Source: Casimicrobium huifangae (GTDB taxonomy: Bacteria > Pseudomonadota > Gammaproteobacteria > Burkholderiales > Casimicrobiaceae). From it: DNA of 64,000 nucleotides. Numbering within the stretch: position 1 is the stretch's first letter; the number at the start of each line of letters is the position of its first letter. Shown in pieces: positions 7,749 to 17,639 of the stretch. Under the pieces are notes generated by a model. That model was not told the DNA's origin, searched no databases, and saw only the letters and a program-made list of their open reading frames with translations. The stretch lies in contig NZ_CP041352.1 in the NCBI RefSeq assembly GCF_009746125.1, positions 2,712,436 through 2,776,435 on the forward strand, in the 5' to 3' direction. Made by a program: the position numbers and the translations under genes.

Positions 7749-8594
7749 ATGAAACTGCGGGCTTTTTTTGCAGGGTTGAGGAAATGGGTGAAACGCCCAG
7801 ACATCGGCACAGTGAAGTCGGCGCTGGCTGGCGCGGCGGGCGCGCTGGCTGTGCTCGGGATTGCTGCGGGACTCTACGCGGCGTTCGCGCCGAAGCCGGT
7901 GCGCCTCACGCAGGAAAAGATTGACGCCGCAGTCGCGCACAGCCTGCGGGAGGCCGTGCTGCCTTCGCCTGCCGCAAAGGCTTACGAGACCATCCTGCCC
8001 TCGGTGGTGCGCGTCAACGGCTACGTGACCGATCCGAAGACGAAAGAGCAAGTGCAATACGGCGTCGGCACCGGCGTGGTGATCGTCGATAACGGCACCA
8101 TCCTGACCAACCTGCACGTAGTGCAGGGCGCCGAGAAGATCAAGGTCACATTCATGGACGGCCTGGAGAGCGAGGCTTACTTCAGTGGTGCGCGGCCAGA
8201 GCATGACCTCGCCGTGATCCGTGCGCTGAAGATTCCCGACGACATGCTGGCCGCGACGATGGCGAGCACGCAAAACCTCGCGCCGGGCGATCACGTGTTT
8301 GCGGTAGGTTTTCCATTCGGCATCGGGCCTTCAGTTTCGGCCGGGATCGTGTCCGGCCTGAACCGCAATTTCATGTCGCCGGAAGGCAAGCGCATGCTGT
8401 CGAACCTGATCCAGTTTGACGCGGCGGCGAACCCCGGCAATTCGGGCGGCCCGCTGGTGACGGCCGAGGGCGAAGTGGTGGGCATCGTCACAGCCATCCT
8501 GAACCCGAACGAAAACCAGCGAACGTTTGTCGGCATCGGCTTTGCGGTACCGATCGAGAACGCGGCGTCAGCGGTGGGTATGCCACCGTTTTGA
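7749..8594 (+). CDS. Membrane-anchored trypsin-like serine protease (HtrA-like, no PDZ)
   Basis: A 281-aa protein with an N-terminal membrane anchor (about residues 24-47) and a chymotrypsin-fold protease domain. The triad is visible as His123 in TNLHVV, Asp153 in EHDLAVI and Ser232 in GNSGGP. The protein stops soon after the protease domain, so the PDZ domain of DegP/DegS-type enzymes is absent. It should act in the periplasm. The frame is open from 7734, but the ATG at 7749 gives a conventional MKLR start before the anchor. It is followed by a REP doublet, then the moxR operon. Confidence 0.85.
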   Translation: MKLRAFFAGLRKWVKRPDIGTVKSALAGAAGALAVLGIAAGLYAAFAPKPVRLTQEKIDAAVAHSLREAVLPSPAAKAYETILPSVVRVNGYVTDPKTKEQVQYGVGTGVVIVDNGTILTNLHVVQGAEKIKVTFMDGLESEAYFSGARPEHDLAVIRALKIPDDMLAATMASTQNLAPGDHVFAVGFPFGIGPSVSAGIVSGLNRNFMSPEGKRMLSNLIQFDAAANPGNSGGPLVTAEGEVVGIVTAILNPNENQRTFVGIGFAVPIENAASAVGMPPF

Positions 8595-8605
8595 ATTCAG
8601 GTGCA

Positions 8606-8665
8606 GGAGCGGCTCTGCCGCGACATTTTGACAGTCAACACTTGGGGTCGCGGCGGAGCCGCTCC
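8606..8665. repeat. REP doublet (REPIN-like inverted repeat)
   Basis: The 19-mer at 8606-8624 (GGAGCGGCTCTGCCGCGAC) is repeated in inverted form at 8647-8665 with one mismatch, separated by 22 nt. Each arm is itself an imperfect hairpin with GCGGC/GCCGC. This is the GGAGCGGC type of repetitive extragenic palindrome known from several proteobacteria. It lies between the protease and moxR genes. The reading frame running into moxR from 8601 is repeat sequence, not coding. Confidence 0.85.
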
Positions 8666-8693
8666 TACAGGCGACAAGGAAATTGGAACCAAG

Positions 8694-9698
<1,005 letters not shown>

Positions 9699-9705
9699 GA
9701 GCATC

Positions 9706-10644
9706 ATGCCTGAGCCATCCCCAGGCATTGCTGCTCGCGAGACCGACGAGCAGGTCCTGCTGCGTCTCGAGTGGACCGTGCTGCGCCGTCTCGATGGTCT
9801 GTTGCAGGGCGATTACCGCACGTTGCTGCGCGGCTTTGGGCTCGATTTCGCCGGGCTGCGCGAATACCAGTTCGAAGACGACGTGCGCCACATCGACTGG
9901 AACGTCACCGCTCGCATGAGCTCGCCCTACGTGCGCCAGTTCAGCGAGGACCGCGACATGAATGCGTGGTTCCTCGTTGACCTCAGTCCGTCCTCGGATT
10001 TTGGCTCGGCGCGCGAGAGCAAACGCGATGTAACCGTGCGCTTCGTGGCGACGATGGCGCGACTGTTGTCACGGCACGGCAACCGCGCCGGCGCCATGCT
10101 CTACGGCTCGACGGTAGACGCAGTCATCCCACCCGGCAGTGATCGCCGGCATGTGCTGCACCTGCTACACCGCATGCGCCATCGCCCGGTGCTCGGTGCC
10201 GTTGGGCCAACGCGACTGGCGATGCTGCTGCAGCGCGCAGCCGCGACGCTAAAGCGACGCAGCGCCGTGTTCATCGTCTCTGACTTCATCAGCGAGCCCG
10301 GCTGGGAGGTGCCGCTCGCGCACCTGGCGCAGCGGCATGATGTAGTGGCCGTGCACATGACCGATCCAGCCGAGCAAACCGTGCCTGACCTCGGGTTGGT
10401 GACGATGGAAGACCCCGAGACCGGGGAGCAGTTTTTTGTTGACACCGGCGACGCCGCGTTCCGCGAACGCTACGCAGCGCTGGCCATCGAACATGCAGCG
10501 AATGTGCAACGTATCTGCGCACGCTACGGCGCAGGCTTCATGCAGCTCGCCACCAATCAGTCGCTGCTCGACAATCTGGTGCGCTTCGCGCAAGCGCGGC
10601 GCCGCCAGCCGCAAATCAGGCAGACCGCGAGGGCCGCCGCATGA
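9706..10644 (+). CDS. DUF58 domain protein
   Basis: A protein of about 312 aa with the DUF58 signature: GLDFAGLREYQ, then DDVRHIDWNVTAR and RQFSEDRDMNAWFLVDLS, leading into a degenerate VWA-like fold. These proteins accompany MoxR ATPases and VWA membrane proteins. An ATG at 9676 would overlap moxR by 23 nt; the ATG at 9706 lies just beyond the moxR stop. The gene ends in an ATGA overlap with the next gene, so the three form one operon. Confidence 0.9.
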   Translation: MPEPSPGIAARETDEQVLLRLEWTVLRRLDGLLQGDYRTLLRGFGLDFAGLREYQFEDDVRHIDWNVTARMSSPYVRQFSEDRDMNAWFLVDLSPSSDFGSARESKRDVTVRFVATMARLLSRHGNRAGAMLYGSTVDAVIPPGSDRRHVLHLLHRMRHRPVLGAVGPTRLAMLLQRAAATLKRRSAVFIVSDFISEPGWEVPLAHLAQRHDVVAVHMTDPAEQTVPDLGLVTMEDPETGEQFFVDTGDAAFRERYAALAIEHAANVQRICARYGAGFMQLATNQSLLDNLVRFAQARRRQPQIRQTARAAA

Positions 10645-11693
10645 CGTTTACCTGGCCCCTGCTGCTTTGGACCTTGCTGCTGCTGCCGTTGCTCGTTGCG
10701 TTCTATGTGTGGCTGCTGCGGCGGCGCAAGAAGAATGCAGTGGCGTTTGCCAACCTCGCGCTGGTGCGACAAGCGGCGACGCGACGTTCGACCTGGAAGC
10801 GCCACGTGCCCCCCGCGCTAATGCTGGTCGCGCTTGGGCTCATGCTGGTGGCCGCGGCGCGACCGGTGGCCGTGGTGCACCTGCCGTCGAACAAGCAGAC
10901 CATCATGCTGGCGATGGATGTGTCCGGCAGCATGCGGGCGACCGACGTTGAACCGTCACGCATCGTCGCGGCTCAAAACGCGGCGAAGGCCTTTCTCAAC
11001 GATCTACCGCGCCACGTGCGGGTAGGTATCGTGGCCTTCGCGGGCACGGCGCAGCTGGCTCAGTTGCCCACGCTGTCACGCGAGGACCTGGTTACCGCGA
11101 TCGACCGCTTCCAGTTGCAGCGCGGCACCGCGACGGGTAACGGCATCGTGCTCTCGCTGGCAACCTTGTTCCCCGACGACGGCATCGACATCGGGCAAAT
11201 GCAGTGGGGCCGCTCGGGCGCCTTCGGCAAGGCACGGTCGATTGACGATGCGGCGAAAGACAAGGACAAGAAGGATCGTGACCCGGTAGCGCCGGGCTCC
11301 TACACCTCCGCTGCGATCATCATGCTGACCGATGGCCAGCGCACCACGGGCGTGGACCCGATGGAGGCCGCAAAGATGGCCGCCGATCGCGGCGTGCGTG
11401 TCTACACCGTCGGCATCGGCACGGTGAACGGCGAGACCATCGGCTTCGAGGGCTGGTCGATGCGTGTGCGGCTCGATGAAGACACGCTCAAGCAGATCGC
11501 CAACCGTACCGCCGCAGAGTACTTCTACGCCGGCACGGCGGCTGATCTGAAGAAGGTCTACAACACGTTGAGCACCAAGCTGGCCGTTGAGAAGAAGGAG
11601 ACCGAGGTTTCCGGCCTCTTCGCGCTGGTTGCCGCCGCGTTCGCGTTGCTCGCGGCTGGGCTCTCGCTGGCGTGGTACGGGCGCGTGGCGTAG
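10641..11693 (+). CDS. VWA-domain membrane protein (BatA-like)
   Basis: A 350-aa inner-membrane protein: transmembrane helices at about 7-25 and 58-74, a von Willebrand A domain with the MIDAS motif DVSGSM (93-98) and a second metal contact near LTDGQRTTG, and a last helix near 325-345. It resembles BatA, the VWA partner of MoxR and DUF58 proteins. Bat operons usually have a second VWA gene and a TPR gene after this; here the following genes are unrelated, so the operon is short. Confidence 0.88.
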   Translation: MTFTWPLLLWTLLLLPLLVAFYVWLLRRRKKNAVAFANLALVRQAATRRSTWKRHVPPALMLVALGLMLVAAARPVAVVHLPSNKQTIMLAMDVSGSMRATDVEPSRIVAAQNAAKAFLNDLPRHVRVGIVAFAGTAQLAQLPTLSREDLVTAIDRFQLQRGTATGNGIVLSLATLFPDDGIDIGQMQWGRSGAFGKARSIDDAAKDKDKKDRDPVAPGSYTSAAIIMLTDGQRTTGVDPMEAAKMAADRGVRVYTVGIGTVNGETIGFEGWSMRVRLDEDTLKQIANRTAAEYFYAGTAADLKKVYNTLSTKLAVEKKETEVSGLFALVAAAFALLAAGLSLAWYGRVA

Positions 11694-11838
11694 CGCACCG
11701 TCCACCGCAGTTGACCCACGCTGGCGATTGCAAGTCGCCGGCAACCGGGTACACTCTCAAACAATGCCAACAGCATAAATCAACCCGGATCGCCTTCGGT
11801 CGCAGCACGTTCGGCGTCGTATCGCCGCATCAGGCTCA

Positions 11839-12372
11839 GTGCAGGCGGGCGACCCGAATCCTGCCCGTGCCGCGTTTCTCCATCAGCCGCCCGTTGTGAC
11901 TACCGCCGATTCATCCAGCCCGCTCGCCTTGCGCAAGAGCACCCGCCTTGCCGTGCACAGCACCGATGACAGCAAGGGCGAATGCCAGCTCGCGCTCAAC
12001 GGCAATTTGCTCGCCGACCGCTTTGACAACACCATCCTCGACGCTCAATACGAAGTAGCCGACGGCTGCCTGCTGGCCGTGCTCGGCTCCGACAGTCCCT
12101 GGGATGTCACGGCGTCGCTCTACCTGCTCGACAGCACGGGTCGTATCATCGATGCCATCCACGGTGGCGGCATGTTTGTCGCTGGCGGCTTTGCCGAGGT
12201 CGGTCTCGACGCGGCGGGGTTGACCTTCGTCTTTCCGGGTGTGGAAAACCGCTATCGGCTCAGCGTCAGCCAGCGTGCCGCTTGGCGATCGCCACTGCCG
12301 AGTGGCTGGCGCTATCAACGCTGGTGGGCCACCCATCGTCTGCATTTGCTGCAGCTCAATCGACCGACCTGA
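11839..12372 (+). CDS. Hypothetical protein upstream of glycine-zipper gene
   Basis: A 177-aa soluble protein with no family I recognise. It has several short strand-like runs (CLLAVLGSD, ASLYLLDSTGRIIDAI, LTFVFPG) and ends in a basic, Trp-rich tail (WRYQRWWATHRLHLL). The start is uncertain: GTG at 11839 or GTG at 11896. It ends 15 nt before the next gene, suggesting the two are co-transcribed and possibly functionally paired. Confidence 0.5.
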   Translation: MQAGDPNPARAAFLHQPPVVTTADSSSPLALRKSTRLAVHSTDDSKGECQLALNGNLLADRFDNTILDAQYEVADGCLLAVLGSDSPWDVTASLYLLDSTGRIIDAIHGGGMFVAGGFAEVGLDAAGLTFVFPGVENRYRLSVSQRAAWRSPLPSGWRYQRWWATHRLHLLQLNRPT

Positions 12373-12387
12373 CCGCGGAGCGCTTTC

Positions 12388-13428
12388 ATGGCTGACGACA
12401 AGAAGCAGGACTTTGAAACCGCGCTGCGCGAGTTCGAACTCGCCGCCAATAACTTCGCCATCCGCTTCATCAAGATGGCCGAGGTGCGCGCCTGGTATCG
12501 CGATCAGGCACAGGAGATGAGCCGCAGCTTGCGTGCCGCCGTCGAGTCCGGCGAGATCTCGGCGCAGCGCGGGGCCGAGCTTGCCCACGGCGCCCGCAAT
12601 GAGATTCTCGACATGGCGCGGCGCCGCGACTTCGACCTCGGCCGCTCAATCGCCGAGGCAATGAAGAAGAACGGCATTTCGTTTGAAGAGGCGATCAAGC
12701 GTGCGCTCAAGAACCTGAAGCTTGACGGTCAGCCATTCGAGAAACTCAGCGGCGCCGACCAGCGCCGCGTGCTGATCGAAGTGATCGAAAGCGCTGGACG
12801 CCCGCGCCCCCGTGCCAACGCCTGGATCCCCCGTCTGCGCTGGACATCACGCGGGCTGTGGCTCGCCACCATCCTGATCGCTGGTTACAACATTGGCACC
12901 GCTGAAAACCCGTGGTGGCAGACCGGGCGCGAGGCGGCCAACATCGCCGGCGGCGTTGGCGGTGGCTTCGCGGGCGGTGCCGCGATGGGTGCCGCAGCGG
13001 GCATCTGGGGCGGGCCGGTCGGCGTCGCCATTGGCGTGCTGGTCGGTGGCGCGCTCGGTGCCCTGCTCGCCGATCACGCCTATGTTGAAGCCGCCGGCAC
13101 CAGTGACCCGCTGACGCGTGGCTTCGTGGCGCGCTTCACCAGCTTCTGGTCGGGCGTGAACGAAGACGGCATGGCCAAGGCGCTCGCCACCGAGTACCGC
13201 ACCAATGCCGCGTTCGTGCTGCGCGTATTCGGCAGTCTCAACGCCGACTACAGCAGCGATGCCGACGACGTCGCCCTCGCCTACGTCAACTACGCCCGCC
13301 GCGACGCCCAGCTCAAGGCCACCATCGCCAGCAACCGCGCGCTGCGCGACTTTCTCATCAAAGTGATGAGCGAAGGCTGGACATCTTCAGATGAGCAGCT
13401 GGCGATCAATTTCCTGCGCGCGCTGTAG
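12388..13428 (+). CDS. Hypothetical protein with glycine-zipper membrane segment
   Basis: A 346-aa protein. Residues 1-150 are charged and helical. A glycine/alanine-rich hydrophobic stretch follows (about 185-235: GGVGGGFAGGAAMG, then GVAIGVLVGGALGALLADHAY). It resembles the glycine-zipper hairpins found in colicin-like and secreted membrane-active proteins. The C-terminal 110 residues are soluble and helical. No catalytic motif or signal peptide was seen. A role as toxin or membrane-associated scaffold is speculation. The ATG at 12388 follows a GGAG-type site. Confidence 0.6.
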   Translation: MADDKKQDFETALREFELAANNFAIRFIKMAEVRAWYRDQAQEMSRSLRAAVESGEISAQRGAELAHGARNEILDMARRRDFDLGRSIAEAMKKNGISFEEAIKRALKNLKLDGQPFEKLSGADQRRVLIEVIESAGRPRPRANAWIPRLRWTSRGLWLATILIAGYNIGTAENPWWQTGREAANIAGGVGGGFAGGAAMGAAAGIWGGPVGVAIGVLVGGALGALLADHAYVEAAGTSDPLTRGFVARFTSFWSGVNEDGMAKALATEYRTNAAFVLRVFGSLNADYSSDADDVALAYVNYARRDAQLKATIASNRALRDFLIKVMSEGWTSSDEQLAINFLRAL

Positions 13429-13677
13429 CCCTGCGCTGCCGTCGTCGAAGCCGCACCGCGTTTGCGAAGGCGAACGCCAGCAGGATCAGACGGTTGCACA
13501 ACACCTTTCTACCTCGCACCTCTATCGCGACAGTCGGCGTTGGAATTTTGCCGAGTTGTGCAGGCGCGACCGCCTCCGTACGCGACTTCACAACGGCGAA
13601 TACGGCTTGGCCTAACCCGCGCGATCAAGCAAATCGTCATCACGGGAGCGGCCGTCCTTAGTAAGCCCGCTAAACCG

Positions 13678-14572
13678 CTACTGCGCCGGCTTGTCACTTT
13701 GCTGCGTGAGATTCTCCTTCAGCTGCGCACTCATCGGCATGTTCAGGTTCATGCCTTTCGGCGGAATTGGCGATTCAAACCACTTGGAGTACAGCCTCGA
13801 AAACTCACCGGTCTTCATCAGGCGCGAAATGGTTCCGTCGACGAGCTTCTTGAATTCCGGGTCGTCCTTGCGCAGCATGCATCCGTACGGCTCCACTTGC
13901 AAGGTATCACCAACGACTTCGAGGGCAGCCGGATTCCGCGAATTCGCCATCAACCCGAACAACAATATGTCGTCCATGGCGAAGGCAACCGCCTTGTCAT
14001 CTTCCACCAGTTTCAACGCGTCGTCATAGTCCTTGCCAAGAACGACCTGCAAGCCGAGGTTGTTGTCGTCGCTGTACTTTCGAAGCACCTTTTCGTTGGT
14101 GCTACCCCCTGTGGTTGCAACTGCCTTGCCTTTCAGATCCGCATAGTTCCGAATGCCGTTGACCTTTTTTGGCCAATAGACGTGTGCCAGTAAAGAAGTG
14201 GCTAATCGCAAACTGCACTTCCTTGCCTCGCGCTGCGGTATTGGTGGTTGATCCGCACTCAAGATCATAGGCTCCCGAAACCAGCATCGGTATGCGCGTC
14301 TGCGCCGACACCGGGACGTAGACCACTTCGAGATTTGGCTTTCCGACTTCCTTCTTCACGTCGGCGACAATCGCCTCCGTCAGATCAACGGCAAAGCCGA
14401 CCGCCTTTGCGGAACCCGTTGTGTAGCTGAATGGGACGGACGATTCCCGATACGAAACGGTGATCTTGTTGGTATCTGAAACCTTCTTCAGCGTCTGGGC
14501 GTCAGCATGCGCAGCAACGGCAGCAATACCAACGCTCGCTACGACGGCAGATGCAAATTGGTGAACTTTCAT
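13678..14572 (-). pseudogene. Amino-acid ABC transporter substrate-binding protein, frameshifted (GltI-like)
   Basis: Two overlapping minus-strand frames together make one periplasmic binding protein of about 297 aa. The first starts at ATG 14572 (MKVHQFASAVV, with an AAGGGAA site upstream) and has a signal peptide ending AHADA. It runs to FFTGTRLLAKK near 14161. The family sequence then continues in the +1 frame as KKVNGIRNYADLKGK and ends at 13678. The break is at a run of six A (minus strand, about 14164-14169); five would restore the frame. It resembles glutamate/aspartate-binding proteins. No permease or ATPase gene is adjacent. Confidence 0.8.
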
Positions 14573-14823
14573 GAGATTCCCTTCCGGTTGAACGGATGCT
14601 TTGGACGATTCCTTCATCGCTCTACTGAAAAGCGCAGGCATCACCTCAGTCACTAACCGGACTACGGGCCAAGGGCGAGGTCACACCCACAGAATAATCC
14701 TATGCCGACTATGTCTGAATCTCTTGCGGAAGCGCAACGAAACCCGAAAGATCCTCCTGTTTCAAGTTGCGACGTGCGCCGCCACGACAGGGGCACACAC
14801 CACTGACGCGCTGGAAGTTTGGC

Positions 14824-16059
14824 TCACATCCATCGCGATTTGCCTGGCAACGGTCTGAGCTGCGTCGAAAACACCTCTTCCGCCACCCGTTTGCCAATGC
14901 GATAACCCGTATCGACCGAGTTGCGGAAGTGGATGCCGCCCCACACGCGCGAGGCAGCAAGCTCCGCTGCCATTGCCTGCGCGTTCGGCCACGTGCGGGT
15001 GACGCCAATGGCGGTGTTCTTCCAGCTGAGCGGCACCTTGCCATCAGGATCGAACGTTGTCAGCAATGCGATGAAGAAGCCGCCGCCAACACCACCGCCG
15101 GAGGGATAGTCAGGGTTCGGCGGCGCGGCGATCAGGGACTCCCATGCCGCGTCAGCGACACTGGCGTCGGCAAACTTGCCGCGAATGGCGTTCACCGGTC
15201 GCCAGTAGCGGTACTTGTCCTTGATGCCGACGTAGACGATGCGCGAGTCGAAGTCGGCCATGTCGGAGAGCGCCATCATGCGCGCAAAGTCGAGCGACGA
15301 TAGCTTGCGCGCGTCAGCAATGCGCTGGAAGAACGGCAGGCCGTCGGTATCCTCGCCAGAGTTCCAGAACACTGCGGCAACCGACTGGTCGGCGCTGCGC
15401 GTCGCACTGTTTCTCGCGCCAATTGCTTTCACTTCGGCCAGATCGCGTTTGGCGACAACGCTGTCCGGGGCCGGCGGCGGCCCTGGGTCATAGGCATTGA
15501 CGCTGGCGATGGCGAAGGGTCGCATGCGGATGATGGCAACGCTTGATTCCATCTTATGGTCTGCCGTCAGCTCGTAGACACCTGCCGCGGCATCGCGCTT
15601 TGCCGGTTCGACGCGCGCGAATACGTCATCGGCGCGCGATGCGAGCAAGGCATAGGCAACGCGCTTGCCAAGGGCTGCGCCTTTCGCCCGCGCCGCAGCG
15701 TCGGTGACAGGTTTCAGCGACTCTTCCAGCGTTTTGGCGAGCGCTGCCTGATCTGCTCCCGGCACGCTGCTCAGCACGGTGAACGCGGCGGTGGCTGCGG
15801 CGGCATCAGGCGATGCGTCGGGCACCGGATCCACTGCCGGACCGTACGACGTGTAGCGGGGCGTAATTGCGTTCAAGGCGTTGAACATCGCCAGATTGGC
15901 GAGCACCGATGCCCGCCCCGATTGCGCCCGCGGCGATGCCGATAGTGCCTTTGGTGCCACCGCCAGCCAGTCGGCAACGACCTCGGCGTGCGACGGCGTT
16001 GCCGCCATCAGCAGCAGTGCCGCTGCCGCGCAAGTGAGTGATCGAAACTGTTTGCCCAT
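14824..16059 (-). CDS. Vanadium-haloperoxidase/PAP2-like secreted protein
   Basis: A 411-aa protein with a signal peptide (MGKQFRSL to PSHA). It belongs to the vanadium-haloperoxidase-related group of PAP2-type phosphatases. The first motif KDKYRYWRP and the third motif SRVWGGIHF are present. The middle motif, normally PSGH, reads YPSGGGVGG (near residue 316), so the usual His is a glycine. This may abolish or alter acid-base catalysis. The ATG at 16059 gives a proper signal peptide; the frame is open to 16122. It is divergent from the cyclase gene at 16264. Confidence 0.8.
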   Translation of the reverse strand: MGKQFRSLTCAAAALLLMAATPSHAEVVADWLAVAPKALSASPRAQSGRASVLANLAMFNALNAITPRYTSYGPAVDPVPDASPDAAAATAAFTVLSSVPGADQAALAKTLEESLKPVTDAAARAKGAALGKRVAYALLASRADDVFARVEPAKRDAAAGVYELTADHKMESSVAIIRMRPFAIASVNAYDPGPPPAPDSVVAKRDLAEVKAIGARNSATRSADQSVAAVFWNSGEDTDGLPFFQRIADARKLSSLDFARMMALSDMADFDSRIVYVGIKDKYRYWRPVNAIRGKFADASVADAAWESLIAAPPNPDYPSGGGVGGGFFIALLTTFDPDGKVPLSWKNTAIGVTRTWPNAQAMAAELAASRVWGGIHFRNSVDTGYRIGKRVAEEVFSTQLRPLPGKSRWM

Positions 16060-16263
16060 ATCGCCCCCTTCGTTTGAAGTCGTGACGATACGTCGGAACG
16101 TCGGCGCTGTCACGCCATACAACGATTGGCGTCGGGCGAGCCTGGTCGCCAGCTGGCCCCGGCAGGGCTTCGCATCCGCCGCATCTGTCTATATCATCCG
16201 CGCGGTACCCGCGTTGCCCGGTCCGGGCCTCATCAGCGGGCTTGATCGCCATCGCGGGGCCTT

Positions 16264-17514
16264 ATGTCGATACGCGTCAAATTCAATCTCCTTCTGGTTG
16301 CGATCTTCCTGCTCAGTCTGGTCGGTGCCGCCTGGTACTACCACCATGCGCTGGAGAGCGACGCCATCAGCGATGTTCGCCAGAATTCGCAGGTGCTGAT
16401 GGAAACGGCGCTCGCCATCCGCAGCTACACCACCGACGAGATCAAGCCTCATCTCGACCCGCTCAACGACAAGCGCTTCCTGCCGCAGACAGTGCCGGCA
16501 TTCGCCGCCACAGAGACCTTGCGTCGCCTGCGTGACCGCTTCCCCGCCTATGAATACAAGGAGGCTGTGCTCAACCCGACCAACCCGCGCGATCGGGCCA
16601 GCGACTGGGAGCGCACGCTGATCGAAAAATTCCGCGCAGACGCCACGCAGACGGAGCTGACCGGCCTTCAGGGCGAAGGCGTGCAACGCTCGGTGTATGT
16701 CGCGCGACCCATCATCATCAAGCAGGCGCAGTGCCTGGCCTGCCACAGTGTGCCGGCCGCTGCCCCGGCGTCGATGCTGCAGATTTACGGCGAGAAGAAT
16801 GGCTTCGGCTGGCAAATGAACGAGACGATCGGCATGCAGGTGGTGAAGCTGCCAATGCTTTATCCGCTGGAGAAAGCGCGACGCACGTTCTACAGTTTCA
16901 TGTGGTCCCTGCTGTGCATTTTCGGGCTGATGTTTCTGGCGCTGAACCTGGTGATGTCGGGGCTGGTCATTGAGCCGATGGCGCGTGTCAACAAGCAGCT
17001 CGAGGAGCTGGCGACCAAGGACTTCCTCACTGATCTGGTCAACCGGCGACGCTTCTTCGAGCATCTCGAATCGGCGATGGCGGACGCACGCATCCATAAC
17101 ACCGGGCTCTCGGTGGTGATGTTTGATCTTGACTTCTTCAAGCGGATCAACGACACCTTCGGCCACGATAGCGGTGACGTGGTGCTCAAGAACACGGCGC
17201 TGCGCGTGCGCGAGTTGCTTCGCGGCTCCGATTGCGCCGCGCGCTTTGGTGGCGAAGAATTCATCATCCTGCTGCGCGAAACCCGCATTGACGCCGCGCT
17301 GGCGATCGCCGAGGCAGTCCGCTCGAAGATCGCGACTGTCCCCTACGATCTGGTAGGCGCCGTCAGTGCAAGCTTCGGCGTGGCCGAGTGGAACACGAAA
17401 GAAGACGCCCGGGCCCTGATCAACCGGGCCGATCGCGCACTCTACGTTGCCAAGCAGACCGGTCGCAATCGTGTCATCCGCGCCGATGAGACGACCGAAG
17501 CCGGGCAGGTCTAA
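16264..17514 (+). CDS. Membrane diguanylate cyclase with haem-type periplasmic sensor
   Basis: A 416-aa protein. A transmembrane helix (about 7-26) leads to a periplasmic domain of the DUF3365/Tll0287-like type with a c-type haem site CLACH (157-161). A second helix (about 212-233) is followed by a GGDEF domain. The catalytic GGEEF is at 329-333, with an inhibitory I-site RGSD at 320-323. It should make c-di-GMP in the cytosol in response to a redox or gas signal at the haem. Haem attachment is inferred from CxxCH only. Confidence 0.87.
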   Translation: MSIRVKFNLLLVAIFLLSLVGAAWYYHHALESDAISDVRQNSQVLMETALAIRSYTTDEIKPHLDPLNDKRFLPQTVPAFAATETLRRLRDRFPAYEYKEAVLNPTNPRDRASDWERTLIEKFRADATQTELTGLQGEGVQRSVYVARPIIIKQAQCLACHSVPAAAPASMLQIYGEKNGFGWQMNETIGMQVVKLPMLYPLEKARRTFYSFMWSLLCIFGLMFLALNLVMSGLVIEPMARVNKQLEELATKDFLTDLVNRRRFFEHLESAMADARIHNTGLSVVMFDLDFFKRINDTFGHDSGDVVLKNTALRVRELLRGSDCAARFGGEEFIILLRETRIDAALAIAEAVRSKIATVPYDLVGAVSASFGVAEWNTKEDARALINRADRALYVAKQTGRNRVIRADETTEAGQV

Positions 17515-17639
17515 TCCCGCAGCCCATCATGACGCCGGTGCACCCGCCTGATGACGAGTCTGGCAGCGCGCGCATGGCTTGCCCGCCCGATCCCGCGAAA
17601 AGGCAGTTAACCACCTTACCACCCTACCTCTGGAGCACC

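Noticed and set aside
8601-8693. N-terminal extension of MoxR from an ATG at 8601
   Set aside because: The segment is the REP doublet and intergenic sequence, and family homology starts after 8694.
14150-14200. Programmed -1 frameshift in the GltI-like gene
   Set aside because: The A-run resembles a slippery site, but restoring the family frame needs a +1 shift and there is no downstream stimulator; indel is more likely.
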